The position numbers and the translations under genes were made by a program. Shown here piece by piece: positions 1-6,367 of a DNA stretch of 6,792 bases (the stretch's first letter is position 1; every line of letters starts with the position of its first letter). This stretch comes from an uncultured bacterium. GTDB lineage: Bacteria > Patescibacteriota > Patescibacteriia > CAIQCM01. Location: NCBI GenBank assembly GCA_903870305.1, contig CAIQCM010000078.1:1-6792 (forward strand), in the 5' to 3' direction. The notes below the pieces were generated by a model. It was not told where the DNA came from. It made no database searches and saw only the letters and a program-made list of their open reading frames with translations.

Positions 1-2
1 CC

Positions 3-2078
3 GGCCGGGATCATGAGCCGCAGCGCAACATCGCTTCCGAGCGCGAGCAAACGGCCAAAGAACTTGAAACCGCTCTGGACCGCTTGCAGGACACCGACAA
101 CGATGCCGCGAATTTGGCCGGACTGACCAACCTGCCGGTCGATCGCGAGCGTTTGCTCACGATCATGCAACACATGGGGACCATTTCCAAATATTTAAAG
201 TCGGCTGATAATTCCGACTTAAGTGAAAAGGATTATTATGCGACCACGATCGAGCCCGGCTTGGCCAAAAAAGGCAAGGAACGCGACCTCTTCATCGAAA
301 CCGCGCTCACGAAAGCGACCAAGCAGTGCGGGAAGTTGAAAGAAGACGCAATCAAGCGCGTAAACGATCTTCAAGCCAAACTTGACGGACTTGATCATGA
401 GCTAGTCCAACTGGACCACATTGAATATTCCGTCATGGACACGGGCGGAAGCGATCCCGATAAAGCCGAGGGCTTTCGTGATTCCGAAGACGACATTGAC
501 TTTGAACCAAAGAAGGATACCGCTCTTTACACCAAAGCCAAAGCCACGGCCATGCGCTACGGCGAGGCGCTTCTTGAAAATCGCGAAAAGGTTCTTGCTC
601 ACACCGCCGGCATGAACGCGGCCGCAGCCGAGACGGCCATCCGCGAGCTTGAACAAATGGATGATCAAGCATATGCCGCCCACCTTTTGAAGATCGGGAT
701 GAAACCGGTCGGTATTAAAATGCTTCAAAAAAACGATCTTGAACGTTTGAAAAACAGGGAGATCGCTGACACCAAGGTGAGACGAGGGAAGCTTCTGCAA
801 ATAGAATTGGGAAAAACCATAAAGGCGCCGGTGCCGAACAGCAAAACAGCCGTGCGCGCACCAAATAAACTCGACAATATCCTCGCCAACGGTTTAGTTA
901 TTGCGCGCAGATTGCTTGGACGTGTAAAACCGCCCGAACCGGTTGAACTCCCGCCCTCGCCCGATGATATTGAAAGAGCCGCTGAAGAGGAAGCCCGGGT
1001 GGAAAAAGAGCTTGCGGAAAAACTTAAGGCAGCCGAGAAGGCGGCGCAAGAGGCCGCGGCCAAACTTGCCGCCGCAGCGGTAAAGCCGTTAAAAACCCCC
1101 GATGCCGGCGAGGCCAAAAAGGAAGTTGCCGCGAAGATAATGGAGGCCGTCAGAAAAAACATCGCCGATCGCGCCGCCAAACGCGAAGCGTTGGACGTCG
1201 CAAAGCTTAACGAGCTTCATAGGGAAATAGTTTTTCTTGATCTGGAAGAAGACAAAGAAATAGACAAGCTGACGGATATCTTGGTGGGCGACCAATATTT
1301 AACCACAGATGAAAGGCGTGCGCTGTCCAATGAAGAATTAAAGGCCTTGGGCAAAGAGGTCGCCCACGCCTATTGGGAGGCGATCCGGAAAAAGAACGGG
1401 AACGGAGAAAAATCCGTCCCGGGATCCGCACTGGAAAAAACGGCAGAAATAGAGCCAAAGGAAAAAATGCTTCAGGATCTTGAGCAATTTATCAACATGT
1501 CCGGCGACAAAGCGTACGCCGACGTTACCGCCGATGGGGTCGATGGTCTTAAGGCGGAGGTAAGAAAGTTCAAAGGATTTGTCCCAAGCGAATATCGCCA
1601 CCATTTGGACATTCTAAAAATGCCCGGCGTGGATGCCGCGTTATTGAGCAACGAAGATCTGAAACGATTGCGCGATATCGAGACCGAAAAAAAGGAGGCG
1701 ACACTGGAAAGAGCCAAACAGCTGCGCGATCAAGAAGCGGCCAAGGCAAAGGCGGCCAAAAAAACTAATTCGCCTAAAACTACCGCATCTGCGGCGCCCG
1801 CTAATACCGAACCGGCGCAGCCGGTCGACATTAAAAAGAATGTCGACCGCCTAAAACTAGACAAAGCTCGAACAACCTTGAATCGCTCTATCCAAACATT
1901 CATAAAGGCCAAGCCGCAATTGATATTGCGCGAAGATCTGACCGCAGAAGAAATTGATTCCGCAAAAACACTGCTTGAACCTTATTTAAGGATCAATAAA
2001 ACTGATCGAGAAATCCCGACAGCTGAAGATATCGAAACGATCAGAAAGGATTACGGAAAAAAAATAAATACGGTTTAA
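3..2078 (+). CDS. Lys/Ala/Glu-rich helical repeat protein, 5'-truncated by the window
   Basis: The frame is open from the first bases of the window (reading GRDHEPQRNIASE...) through to TAA at 2076-2078, so the true start lies upstream; the TTG at 84 is only the first possible start codon inside the window. I do not recognise the family. The visible part (about 691 residues) is strongly helical and charged. A Pro-rich linker (about 940-965) leads into an Ala/Glu/Lys coiled-coil-like run (about 965-1080), and a second Ala/Lys/Thr/Pro low-complexity linker lies at about 1725-1835. Four diverged copies of a helical motif recur: LQKNDLERLKNREI (723-764), LSNEELKALGKE (1323-1358), LSNEDLKRLRDIE (1644-1682) and IPTAEDIETIRKDYG (2013-2057). 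This suggests a protein built of repeated helical modules about 100-200 residues apart. No catalytic motif, membrane segment or signal peptide is visible. It converges on enolase and shares a terminator with it. A structural or surface scaffold role is possible but not shown. Confidence 0.85.
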   Translation, partial: GRDHEPQRNIASEREQTAKELETALDRLQDTDNDAANLAGLTNLPVDRERLLTIMQHMGTISKYLKSADNSDLSEKDYYATTIEPGLAKKGKERDLFIETALTKATKQCGKLKEDAIKRVNDLQAKLDGLDHELVQLDHIEYSVMDTGGSDPDKAEGFRDSEDDIDFEPKKDTALYTKAKATAMRYGEALLENREKVLAHTAGMNAAAAETAIRELEQMDDQAYAAHLLKIGMKPVGIKMLQKNDLERLKNREIADTKVRRGKLLQIELGKTIKAPVPNSKTAVRAPNKLDNILANGLVIARRLLGRVKPPEPVELPPSPDDIERAAEEEARVEKELAEKLKAAEKAAQEAAAKLAAAAVKPLKTPDAGEAKKEVAAKIMEAVRKNIADRAAKREALDVAKLNELHREIVFLDLEEDKEIDKLTDILVGDQYLTTDERRALSNEELKALGKEVAHAYWEAIRKKNGNGEKSVPGSALEKTAEIEPKEKMLQDLEQFINMSGDKAYADVTADGVDGLKAEVRKFKGFVPSEYRHHLDILKMPGVDAALLSNEDLKRLRDIETEKKEATLERAKQLRDQEAAKAKAAKKTNSPKTTASAAPANTEPAQPVDIKKNVDRLKLDKARTTLNRSIQTFIKAKPQLILREDLTAEEIDSAKTLLEPYLRINKTDREIPTAEDIETIRKDYGKKINTV

Positions 2079-2113
2079 CAAAGATCGCCGAGCTAAGCTC
2101 GGCGATCTTTGTT
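2077..2113. terminator. Bidirectional rho-independent terminator
   Basis: This is a perfect inverted repeat with 18-bp arms (AACAAAGATCGCCGAGCT and its complement) around a single central A. The GC-rich inner stem is bordered by an AAC/AAAG side and a CTTTGTT side. It overlaps the TAA of the plus-strand gene and ends 9 bp before the enolase stop codon on the other strand, so it can terminate both convergent genes. Confidence 0.85.
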
Positions 2114-2122
2114 GACGGAAAA

Positions 2123-3376
2123 TTATGCCAATTCTCGCTCGATCTCGATCAAGCGGTTGTATTTTTCGACGCGCTCGGAACGCGAGAGCGAGCCGGTCTT
2201 AATGTAATCGGCGTTAACGGCCACCGCCAGGTCGGCGATGGTCGTGTCGGCGGTTTCCCCGGAGCGGTGCGAGATTACGACATTGTATTTGGCTTTGCGC
2301 GCGAGGGCAATGGCGTCCATTGTTTCCGAAAGCGTGCCAATTTGGTTCAGCTTGATCAATATTGCGTTGCCCGCACCGGCGGCAATGCCGCGCTCAAGGC
2401 GGCGGACATTGGTGACAAAAAAGTCGTCGCCAACAAGCTGCAGTTCCGCGCCATAGCGGGCGGTAAACTTAACCCAAGCGTCCCAATCGTCTTCGGCCAA
2501 ACCGTCTTCAACGGAAATGAGCGGATATTTTTCCAACCACTTGCCGTAAAGATTGATCATCTGCTCCGAAGTCAGCGTCTTTTTGTCGGCCTTCAAGATG
2601 TAACGTTTGGCCTTGGCGTCGTAGAACTCGCTCGAGGCCGGGTCAAGCGCGATCGCCACCTCGGCGCCCGGCTTGTAACCGGCCTTGTTCATGGCCGAAA
2701 CGATCATTTTCATCGCCGCTTCGTTGCCGCCAAGGGTTGGCGCGTATCCGCCTTCATCCCCTTTCCCCGTATCAAATCCTTTTTCCTTCAAAATTTTTCC
2801 GAGCGCATGGAAAATTTCCGCGCCGCAGCGCACCCGTTCGGTCATGGTTTTTTGCAACGGCACGATCATGAATTCCTGAAAATCCACCGTCCAATCGGCG
2901 TGCGCTCCGCCGTTTAGCACATTCATCATCGGGATCGGAAGGGAGTAGTGGGTAGGGGGTAGCGAGTAGACCTTACGAATAAAAGCGTAGAGCGGGAGCT
3001 TGGCCGAAACGGCGGCGGCGCGGGCGACGGCTAAGGAAACGGAGAGAATGGCGTTCGCGCCCAGCTTGCTTTTGTTTTCCGTGCCGTCCAGCGCGATCAT
3101 TGTCGCGTCCAATTTGCGCAAGTCGTTCGCATCCATGCCCTTGACCGCTTTGGCAATGACAAAATTAACATTGCCGACGGCCTTAAGAACGCCTTTGCCG
3201 CCATACCTTTTTTCGCCATCGCGCAATTCCAGCGCTTCATGCGAGCCGGTCGAGGCCCCCGAGGGCACCGAAGCAATGCCAACGCTGCCATCGTCTAACG
3301 TTGCGGCCGTGCGCACCGTCGGATTCCCGCGCGAATCCAAAATTTCCCATGCCTCCACCGACTTGATCTTTATCAT
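2123..3376 (-). CDS. eno: Enolase (phosphopyruvate hydratase)
   Basis: Cytosolic glycolytic enzyme that interconverts 2-phosphoglycerate and phosphoenolpyruvate; magnesium-dependent and part of the RNA degradosome in some bacteria. At 417 aa it is close to the usual bacterial length of about 420-430. Visible landmarks are the N-terminal SRGNPT (15-20), mobile loop [11 protein letters not shown] (38-48), NGGAHAD with E168 of QEFM, E208 in GDEGGYAP, metal ligands D245 (ALDPASSEF), E290 ([11 protein letters not shown]) and D317 (LVGDD), catalytic K342 ([13 protein letters not shown]), SHRSGET (369-375) and K393 in [11 protein letters not shown]. All are intact, so the enzyme should be active. 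The ATG at 3376 gives the canonical N-terminus [19 protein letters not shown], but the upstream bases are A-rich with no Shine-Dalgarno site. Residues about 137-147 ([11 protein letters not shown]) are an unusual small insertion encoded by a heptanucleotide repeat. A promoter lies in the gap to the upstream acidic protein gene. Confidence 0.98.
   Translation of the reverse strand: MIKIKSVEAWEILDSRGNPTVRTAATLDDGSVGIASVPSGASTGSHEALELRDGEKRYGGKGVLKAVGNVNFVIAKAVKGMDANDLRKLDATMIALDGTENKSKLGANAILSVSLAVARAAAVSAKLPLYAFIRKVYSLPPTHYSLPIPMMNVLNGGAHADWTVDFQEFMIVPLQKTMTERVRCGAEIFHALGKILKEKGFDTGKGDEGGYAPTLGGNEAAMKMIVSAMNKAGYKPGAEVAIALDPASSEFYDAKAKRYILKADKKTLTSEQMINLYGKWLEKYPLISVEDGLAEDDWDAWVKFTARYGAELQLVGDDFFVTNVRRLERGIAAGAGNAILIKLNQIGTLSETMDAIALARKAKYNVVISHRSGETADTTIADLAVAVNADYIKTGSLSRSERVEKYNRLIEIERELA
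2943..2970. repeat. Four heptanucleotide tandem units inside enolase
   Basis: Four consecutive 7-mers, GAGTAGT, GGGTAGG, GGGTAGC and GAGTAGA, fit the consensus G(A/G)GTAGN. Read on the coding strand they are CTAC(T/C)C-type repeats and encode the Tyr/Ser/Leu/Pro insertion just before the conserved [10 protein letters not shown] segment of enolase. The 28-bp block looks like an inserted or expanded simple repeat rather than ordinary enolase sequence. Confidence 0.75.
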
Positions 3377-3412
3377 GTTGTTTTTTTATTATTGAATAAT
3401 CCCAACTTCCGT

Positions 3413-3442
3413 ATTATATCCGATTACCGCCTCTTATGGCAA
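3413..3442 (-). promoter_or_regulatory. Probable sigma70-type promoter of enolase
   Basis: On the minus strand, TTGCCA (3442-3437) is separated by 18 bp from a consensus TATAAT (3418-3413). Transcription would start near 3406 and give a leader of about 30 nt that has no Shine-Dalgarno site. The -35 box lies just after the stop codon of the acidic protein gene, so enolase can probably be transcribed independently of it. Confidence 0.6.
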
Positions 3443-3447
3443 CGGTC

Positions 3448-3615
3448 TCAGACGCTGTCGTCATCCGCTTCCTCGGTTTTTTCCTCCTCCTCGCCCGCTT
3501 CTTCCGGCGCCTCGACCGCCGCGCCCGCGTCCTCCTCACCCAACCCCTGCCCTTTCATGAGTTCGGCTATTTCCTCGTCGATTTCTTTTTCTTCGATCTC
3601 GTCTTCGTCTGGCAT
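3448..3615 (-). CDS. Small very acidic protein, 55 aa
   Basis: The minus strand reads ATG at 3615 to TGA at 3448-3450 and gives a 55-residue protein starting MPDEDEIEEKEIDEEIAEL and ending EEADDDSV. About half of the residues are Asp or Glu. There is no Cys and no membrane segment, and the only aromatic-free helical stretch is near the N-terminus (residues 5-21). I do not recognise a family; it could be an intrinsically disordered acidic tail-like protein. An in-frame TAA sits just upstream, so the start is well bounded. The nearest purine-rich site, GGAGG at 3640-3636, is 20 nt from the ATG, which is farther than usual. It lies 71 bp upstream of enolase on the same strand, and a promoter candidate precedes it. 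The plus-strand Ser-rich frame over the same bases is its shadow. Chance origin is possible because GC-skewed GAG/GAA runs keep frames open. Confidence 0.6.
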   Translation of the reverse strand: MPDEDEIEEKEIDEEIAELMKGQGLGEEDAGAAVEAPEEAGEEEEKTEEADDDSV

Positions 3616-3649
3616 ATGATAAATATTTTATTAAACCTCCGTCTCCACT

Positions 3650-3678
3650 ATTTTATTCAAAAGCGTCAAAAAAATCAA
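3650..3678 (-). promoter_or_regulatory. Candidate promoter for the acidic protein gene
   Basis: On the minus strand, TTGATT (3678-3673), 17 bp, then TAAAAT (3655-3650). The spacing is ideal, with four of six and five of six matches to the sigma70 boxes. Transcription would start near 3643 and run into the 55-aa gene. The region is AT-rich, so a chance match is possible. Confidence 0.35.
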
Positions 3679-3699
3679 AACCTTGTCAACTTCAACCCC

Positions 3700-3747
3700 C
3701 ATCACAAAAACTAGCGGTCGGCGATTTTTGTGATGTTATAAAATAAT
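3700..3747. repeat. Diverged 36-nt palindrome followed by TATAAAATAAT (copy C)
   Basis: Positions 3700-3735 form an interrupted dyad whose outer arms are CATCACAAAAA and TTTTTGTGATG, around a GT centre. It is followed after one base by TATAAAATAAT (3737-3747). It matches the two better copies at 5334-5381 and 6699-6746 in length (36 nt), layout and flank. The outer arm carries a paired change (CATCAC/GTGATG instead of CATCCC/GGGATG). The inner stem is eroded. It lies upstream of the acidic-protein gene and has no array of 37-bp units beside it. Confidence 0.75.
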
Positions 3748-3775
3748 GGGCACAACGTGGTTGTTTGCATTAATT

Positions 3776-3834
3776 CAAAAACAAAATACCGTGTCCAGCG
3801 TTGCGTCCGGTTAGAACGCATTGATGAACACGGT
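3776..3834 (-). terminator. Possible terminator after the 326-aa gene
   Basis: A nested dyad lies just past the minus-strand stop codon at 3868. The outer arms are ACCGTGT (3788-3794) and ACACGGT (3828-3834) and the inner arms are TGCGT (3802-3806) and ACGCA (3816-3820). Read on the minus strand the stem is followed by ATTTTGTTTTTG, a T-rich tract. The large internal loops make it weaker than a textbook terminator. Confidence 0.4.
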
Positions 3835-3867
3835 GGTGCGGAATTGAGAAAATCCGCCTGCGTGAAG

Positions 3868-4848
3868 TTACAGTTCGATGCCGACACCGGCCAGCTTTTC
3901 ACAGAGCGCGTCGCGCCAGCGACGGCTGTGCATACCGCTGATTATGCGTCCAAGCGCCTCTCTTGTCAGCACAATATTGATCCCCATGCCCGCGGTTGGG
4001 ATATTCCGCAAAGATGGATTCAAATGGAATGAGGCGGACACTATCGAAGAAATAGTACTCCGCGCCAACGCCACGCGTAACCATTGTTCCTTGATCCTGC
4101 CCGCGCAAGCAAAAGCGTTGATATACGCCTCCGGCTCCCCCGTCGCCATGCCTATGAAACGATAAGACTGCGCCCTGGCACGCCACGACTTCAGGTCAGC
4201 GGCCATTTTCTTCGCCGCCTCTAGCGCATCGATGCTCTTTGTCTTTGTCCACATCTCCAAAAAAACGCAGGTGGCAATTTCAGGAGAGTGCCCCTGCCGG
4301 CACGAGGCGCACCTTCCGAGCGCGACCTCCCGGTCGATGGGCGAACCGCTTTTTTGGTAAAGCGATATCCACAACCTTGCCTTTTCAGGGTCCGTGAGGA
4401 GCGACCGAAATTCCTCAACGCAGAACATTGCGCGCGCCAAACTGACATCGTGTTTGATGAGCTCCCCTCCAAAAAATACGAGGAAGTCGCTTGCATGGTA
4501 TTCGTCCAGGTCAATGATCAGCTCGAGAGCAGCGCCAAACTCTTCAAGCCCGACAAGCTCTCGAATGACCTCGCGCCTCGCTTCCCAAGCGGCGAACGAA
4601 ATGTCCGGCGCATCATTTTCGGAAGTTGCGTCACTCATCGCCATCACAATCTCAAGCGCCTCATCGTGCCCAACTTCTTCTTCCGTTATCGTCTCGTCGC
4701 GAAGGGACTCTTCGTACGCTTTCTCCCCGGCAAACGCGTCATCGACATCATCGACGATATTTTTAGGTACCTCTATCGGCGCTTCCTTCATTGATCCAGC
4801 GGCAAGCCAAATCCCGGTCAGTTCGTCTACGCGCTGATTTGTTGACAT
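3868..4848 (-). CDS. Unrecognised helical-repeat protein (alpha-solenoid-like), 326 aa
   Basis: I do not recognise a named family. Residues about 1-85 are acidic and probably disordered (for example IVDDVDDAF and ETITEEEVGHDEA). From about 88 to 270 the protein is a chain of amphipathic helices with recurring Ala/Arg/Leu spacing, such as SLARAMFCVEEFRSLLTDPEKARLW and ALEAAKKMAADLKSWRARAQ. This resembles TPR or PPR-like solenoids used for protein-protein contacts. A CxxC pair sits at C180/C183 (RCASCRQG), too little for a confident zinc site. The C-terminal 40 residues form a basic helical end (GRIISGMHSRRWRDAL). No signal peptide or membrane helix is visible, so a cytosolic location is likely. 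The ATG at 4848 is supported by AGGAG six bases upstream. It stands alone between palindromic repeat elements, with a possible terminator downstream. The plus-strand frames over it are shadows. Confidence 0.85.
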   Translation of the reverse strand: MSTNQRVDELTGIWLAAGSMKEAPIEVPKNIVDDVDDAFAGEKAYEESLRDETITEEEVGHDEALEIVMAMSDATSENDAPDISFAAWEARREVIRELVGLEEFGAALELIIDLDEYHASDFLVFFGGELIKHDVSLARAMFCVEEFRSLLTDPEKARLWISLYQKSGSPIDREVALGRCASCRQGHSPEIATCVFLEMWTKTKSIDALEAAKKMAADLKSWRARAQSYRFIGMATGEPEAYINAFACAGRIKEQWLRVALARSTISSIVSASFHLNPSLRNIPTAGMGINIVLTREALGRIISGMHSRRWRDALCEKLAGVGIEL

Positions 4849-4854
4849 GGCATT

Positions 4855-4859
4855 CTCCT
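4855..4859 (-). promoter_or_regulatory. Shine-Dalgarno site AGGAG for the 326-aa gene
   Basis: AGGAG on the minus strand lies six bases before the ATG at 4848-4846. It fixes the start and is the only ribosome binding site in this window with normal sequence and spacing; enolase and fic lack one. Confidence 0.8.
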
Positions 4860-4905
4860 ATGGTTGAATTGGTTGAAAAAAGAACGATGTTAAAACTTAC
4901 TCCGA

Positions 4906-4923
4906 ATTGACAAAATTGTCAAT
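4906..4923. promoter_or_regulatory. Operator-like dyad overlapping a -35-like box
   Basis: ATTGACAA and TTGTCAAT form a dyad with 8-bp arms and a two-base centre. Each strand therefore carries a consensus TTGACA. The minus-strand TTGACA (4917-4912 side of the dyad) would serve the 326-aa gene about 60 bp downstream, but no convincing -10 box is found at 16-18 bp. This could be a regulator site or a divergent promoter element. Confidence 0.35.
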
Positions 4924-5050
4924 CGTCTTATTTGTGATCATTCTCTTTTTCGAAAAAAAATAGGAGCATTGCGCGGTCATTCATTATCCAACCATGCTTT
5001 GTCTTGATTTTAACCTAGAGCCATGAAACGATCCGCCCATCCGATCAAAC
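4924..5050. other. Gene-free spacer between dyad and array A
   Basis: AT-rich sequence with a short TTTTTCGAAAAA dyad (about 4948-4959) and no convincing gene, tRNA or terminator. A 21-codon frame starts at 5023 but runs into the repeats and has no support. Confidence 0.5.
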
Positions 5051-5234
5051 CTACCCAAAAACCCACGGTCGTGAGATTAGTGAAATGATTTCTCAAATAC
5101 CCACGGTCGTGAGATTGGGGAAATGACTTCTCAAAACTCACGACCGTGAGATTGGTGAAGTGGCTTCTCAAAACTCACGACCGTGAGATTGGTGAAGTGG
5201 CTTCTCAAAACTCACGACCGTGGGTATTTGAGAA
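5051..5234. repeat. Array A: five quasi-palindromic units at 37-38 bp spacing
   Basis: Five 14-bp cores of the form CTCACG-AC-CGTGAG (or its complement with GT centre, or one CCC/GGG end) start at 5062, 5100, 5137, 5174 and 5211. The spacers of 23-24 bp are themselves conserved (consensus ATTGGTGAARTGRYTTCTCA followed by AAA or AATA), so this is a tandem repeat and not a CRISPR array, which would have unique spacers. The left edge (5051-5071) resembles the left half of the long palindrome at 5334. The right edge reads CGTGGG, TATTTGAGAAGTCGGGACA and then ACGC-type sequence shared with array B. Both arrays span exactly 163 bp from first to last core. Confidence 0.93.
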
Positions 5235-5333
5235 GTCGGGACAAAAACGCATTATTGGGAAAAATTTCAATAACTTAAGCTTCGCCGGGTTGGGTTCGAT
5301 TTCGTTTGCGCAAATAAACGACAAAAAAATTAA

Positions 5334-5381
5334 CATCCCAAAAACTCACGGTCGTGGATTTTTGGGATGCTATAAAATAAT
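5334..5381. repeat. 36-nt long palindrome plus TATAAAATAAT (copy A)
   Basis: CATCCCAAAAACTCACG (5334-5350), centre GT, then a right arm CGTGGATTTTTGGGATG that pairs except for a two-base swap. It is followed after one C by TATAAAATAAT (5371-5381). With the preceding TG of the palindrome this reads as an extended -10 box (TGCTATAAA) pointing right. On the minus strand the hairpin is instead followed by TTAATTTTTTTG, so it could be the terminator of fic. Both readings fit and the sequence does not decide between them. Confidence 0.85.
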
Positions 5382-5455
5382 GAAGTATAACGTCAAATAT
5401 CTTAGTTGGGACCAAGATAGAGGTGAATCAACCGAAGGTGCGGTGTTTTTTATAT
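5382..5455. other. Short non-coding stretch between palindrome A and fic
   Basis: It begins with a flank shared with copy B (GTATAACGTCAAATAT). It then holds a weak hairpin, ATCTT...AAGAT (8 pairs, one mismatch, about 5399-5418), and ends with a 4-bp stem ACCG/CGGT followed by GTTTTTT. If the TATAAAATAAT box is active, this would be a transcript of about 65 nt ending just before the fic stop codon on the other strand. No protein is supported. Confidence 0.25.
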
Positions 5456-6328
5456 TTAAACGCCGATCTTCCAAACGCCCTTTTCTAAAAAGGCCTCAAT
5501 GGTTTGACGTGTCGCTTTATTGATCAGGTTTGAATGCGAAAGCTTGTTGGTTTTCGCATACTCGACCAGCGTGATTATCTTTTTTCCTTCCAAATACGCC
5601 AAACGTTTATGGTAGCTGTTTGTTAACGCTTTGGCGACGATCTCGTCCATAACAACGGTCGAGCCCTTGGCGTCAAATTCCTTAAACGCTTCGTAGTATT
5701 TTCTTCGATCAATAAATTTAATGTTGATCGGCACATATCCTTCGCGGATAAGCTGATAGTTGTTTATGACCCGCCCAATGCGCCCGTTTCCATCGACGAA
5801 CGGATGCGTATGTTCGAAGGCCAGATGCAATTTAGCGATTCGCTTAACAATGCTTTCATGGCTCATGGCCTGATACTCGGATAGCGCTTTAAGCAACCGA
5901 TCCTTCACTTCTTTCGGGTTTGGCGCAATATGACTCCCCACGCGAACAAATTCATGGTCGTTCCGCAGCCGCCCCGCAACTTCATCGCGAATATTTCCGA
6001 TCAGCATTTTGTGAAGCAATAAGATAACCTCAAGCGAAAGTTCCTGTTCCTTGGCGCGCTTGTCGGTGTACTCCACCACCCGCGCCAAATTTTTCGCTTC
6101 AAACAATTCGCGCTCGCTTACAAACCGGTCAAGATCGATCTGCAAAAGAATTTTTTCCGTTTCTTCCAACGATAGCGTGCTGTTTTCAATGGCATTGGAA
6201 TTGTAAACCTGCTCCGCCACTTCCGCTTCCAATACAAGCTTAATAAGCGCTTCCTTGCCAATAGAAGCTTTATAGTATCGCTCGCGAAGCGAATTAATTT
6301 TATTATAAACATTAAGCGTTTTAGCCAT
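5456..6328 (-). CDS. Fic-domain protein (class II, self-inhibited) with C-terminal HTH
   Basis: Fic proteins usually transfer AMP from ATP to a target protein hydroxyl. The complete active-site motif HPFVDGNGRIGR is at residues 175-186, with catalytic H175 and the D/GNGR phosphate-binding residues intact. The N-terminal helix carries SNAIEN (44-49), which fits the inhibitory motif (S/T)xxxE(G/N), so E48 should block the ATP site as in class II Fic enzymes. The flap segment GSHIAPNPKEV is at 131-141. Residues about 251-290 (TLVEYAKTNKLSHSNLINKA, then IEAFLEKGVWKIG) look like an excisionase or MerR-type helix-turn-helix ending in the typical W-K-I wing, so the protein probably binds DNA. The 290-aa length is normal for this architecture. 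It has a strong promoter, almost no 5' leader and an inverted-repeat operator, which fits autoregulation. Palindrome arrays flank it on both sides. Its target is unknown; no antitoxin gene is next to it. Confidence 0.95.
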   Translation of the reverse strand: MAKTLNVYNKINSLRERYYKASIGKEALIKLVLEAEVAEQVYNSNAIENSTLSLEETEKILLQIDLDRFVSERELFEAKNLARVVEYTDKRAKEQELSLEVILLLHKMLIGNIRDEVAGRLRNDHEFVRVGSHIAPNPKEVKDRLLKALSEYQAMSHESIVKRIAKLHLAFEHTHPFVDGNGRIGRVINNYQLIREGYVPINIKFIDRRKYYEAFKEFDAKGSTVVMDEIVAKALTNSYHKRLAYLEGKKIITLVEYAKTNKLSHSNLINKATRQTIEAFLEKGVWKIGV

Positions 6329-6338
6329 AGATACTAGA

Positions 6339-6367
6339 ATAATACCACTTTTTCACGGTTTTGTCAA
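6339..6367 (-). promoter_or_regulatory. Strong promoter of fic, near-leaderless
   Basis: On the minus strand, consensus TTGACA (6367-6362), exactly 17 bp, then TATTAT (6344-6339) preceded by TGG as an extended -10. Only ten bases separate the -10 box from the ATG (6328-6326). Transcription should start about 3-4 nt before the ATG, giving a leaderless or nearly leaderless message without a Shine-Dalgarno site. Confidence 0.8.

Noticed and set aside
84..86. TTG at 84 as the real start of the first gene
   Set aside because: The same frame is open to the window edge with similar charged composition, and no ribosome binding site precedes it.
2267..2917. 216-aa plus-strand frame inside enolase
   Set aside because: Antisense shadow of a clear enolase gene.
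3392..3619. Ser-rich 75-aa plus-strand frame
   Set aside because: Low-complexity complement of the Glu-rich 55-aa minus-strand frame.
3757..4032. 91-aa plus-strand frame
   Set aside because: It overlaps the 3' part of the well-supported 326-aa minus-strand gene and has no protein-like pattern.
4288..4794. 168-aa and 147-aa plus-strand frames
   Set aside because: They are shadows of the 326-aa gene, which has a ribosome binding site and a coherent helical sequence.
5023..5088. 21-codon basic frame starting ATGAAACGATCC
   Set aside because: It runs into the first array unit, has no good ribosome binding site, and such short frames are expected by chance.
5062..5224. CRISPR array
   Set aside because: The sequences between palindromes are conserved instead of unique, and no cas gene is present.
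5146..5523. 125-aa plus-strand frame across array A, the palindrome and the fic 3' end
   Set aside because: It reads through tandem repeats of 37 bp, which is not a multiple of 3, and into the antisense of fic. It has no ribosome binding site or family resemblance.
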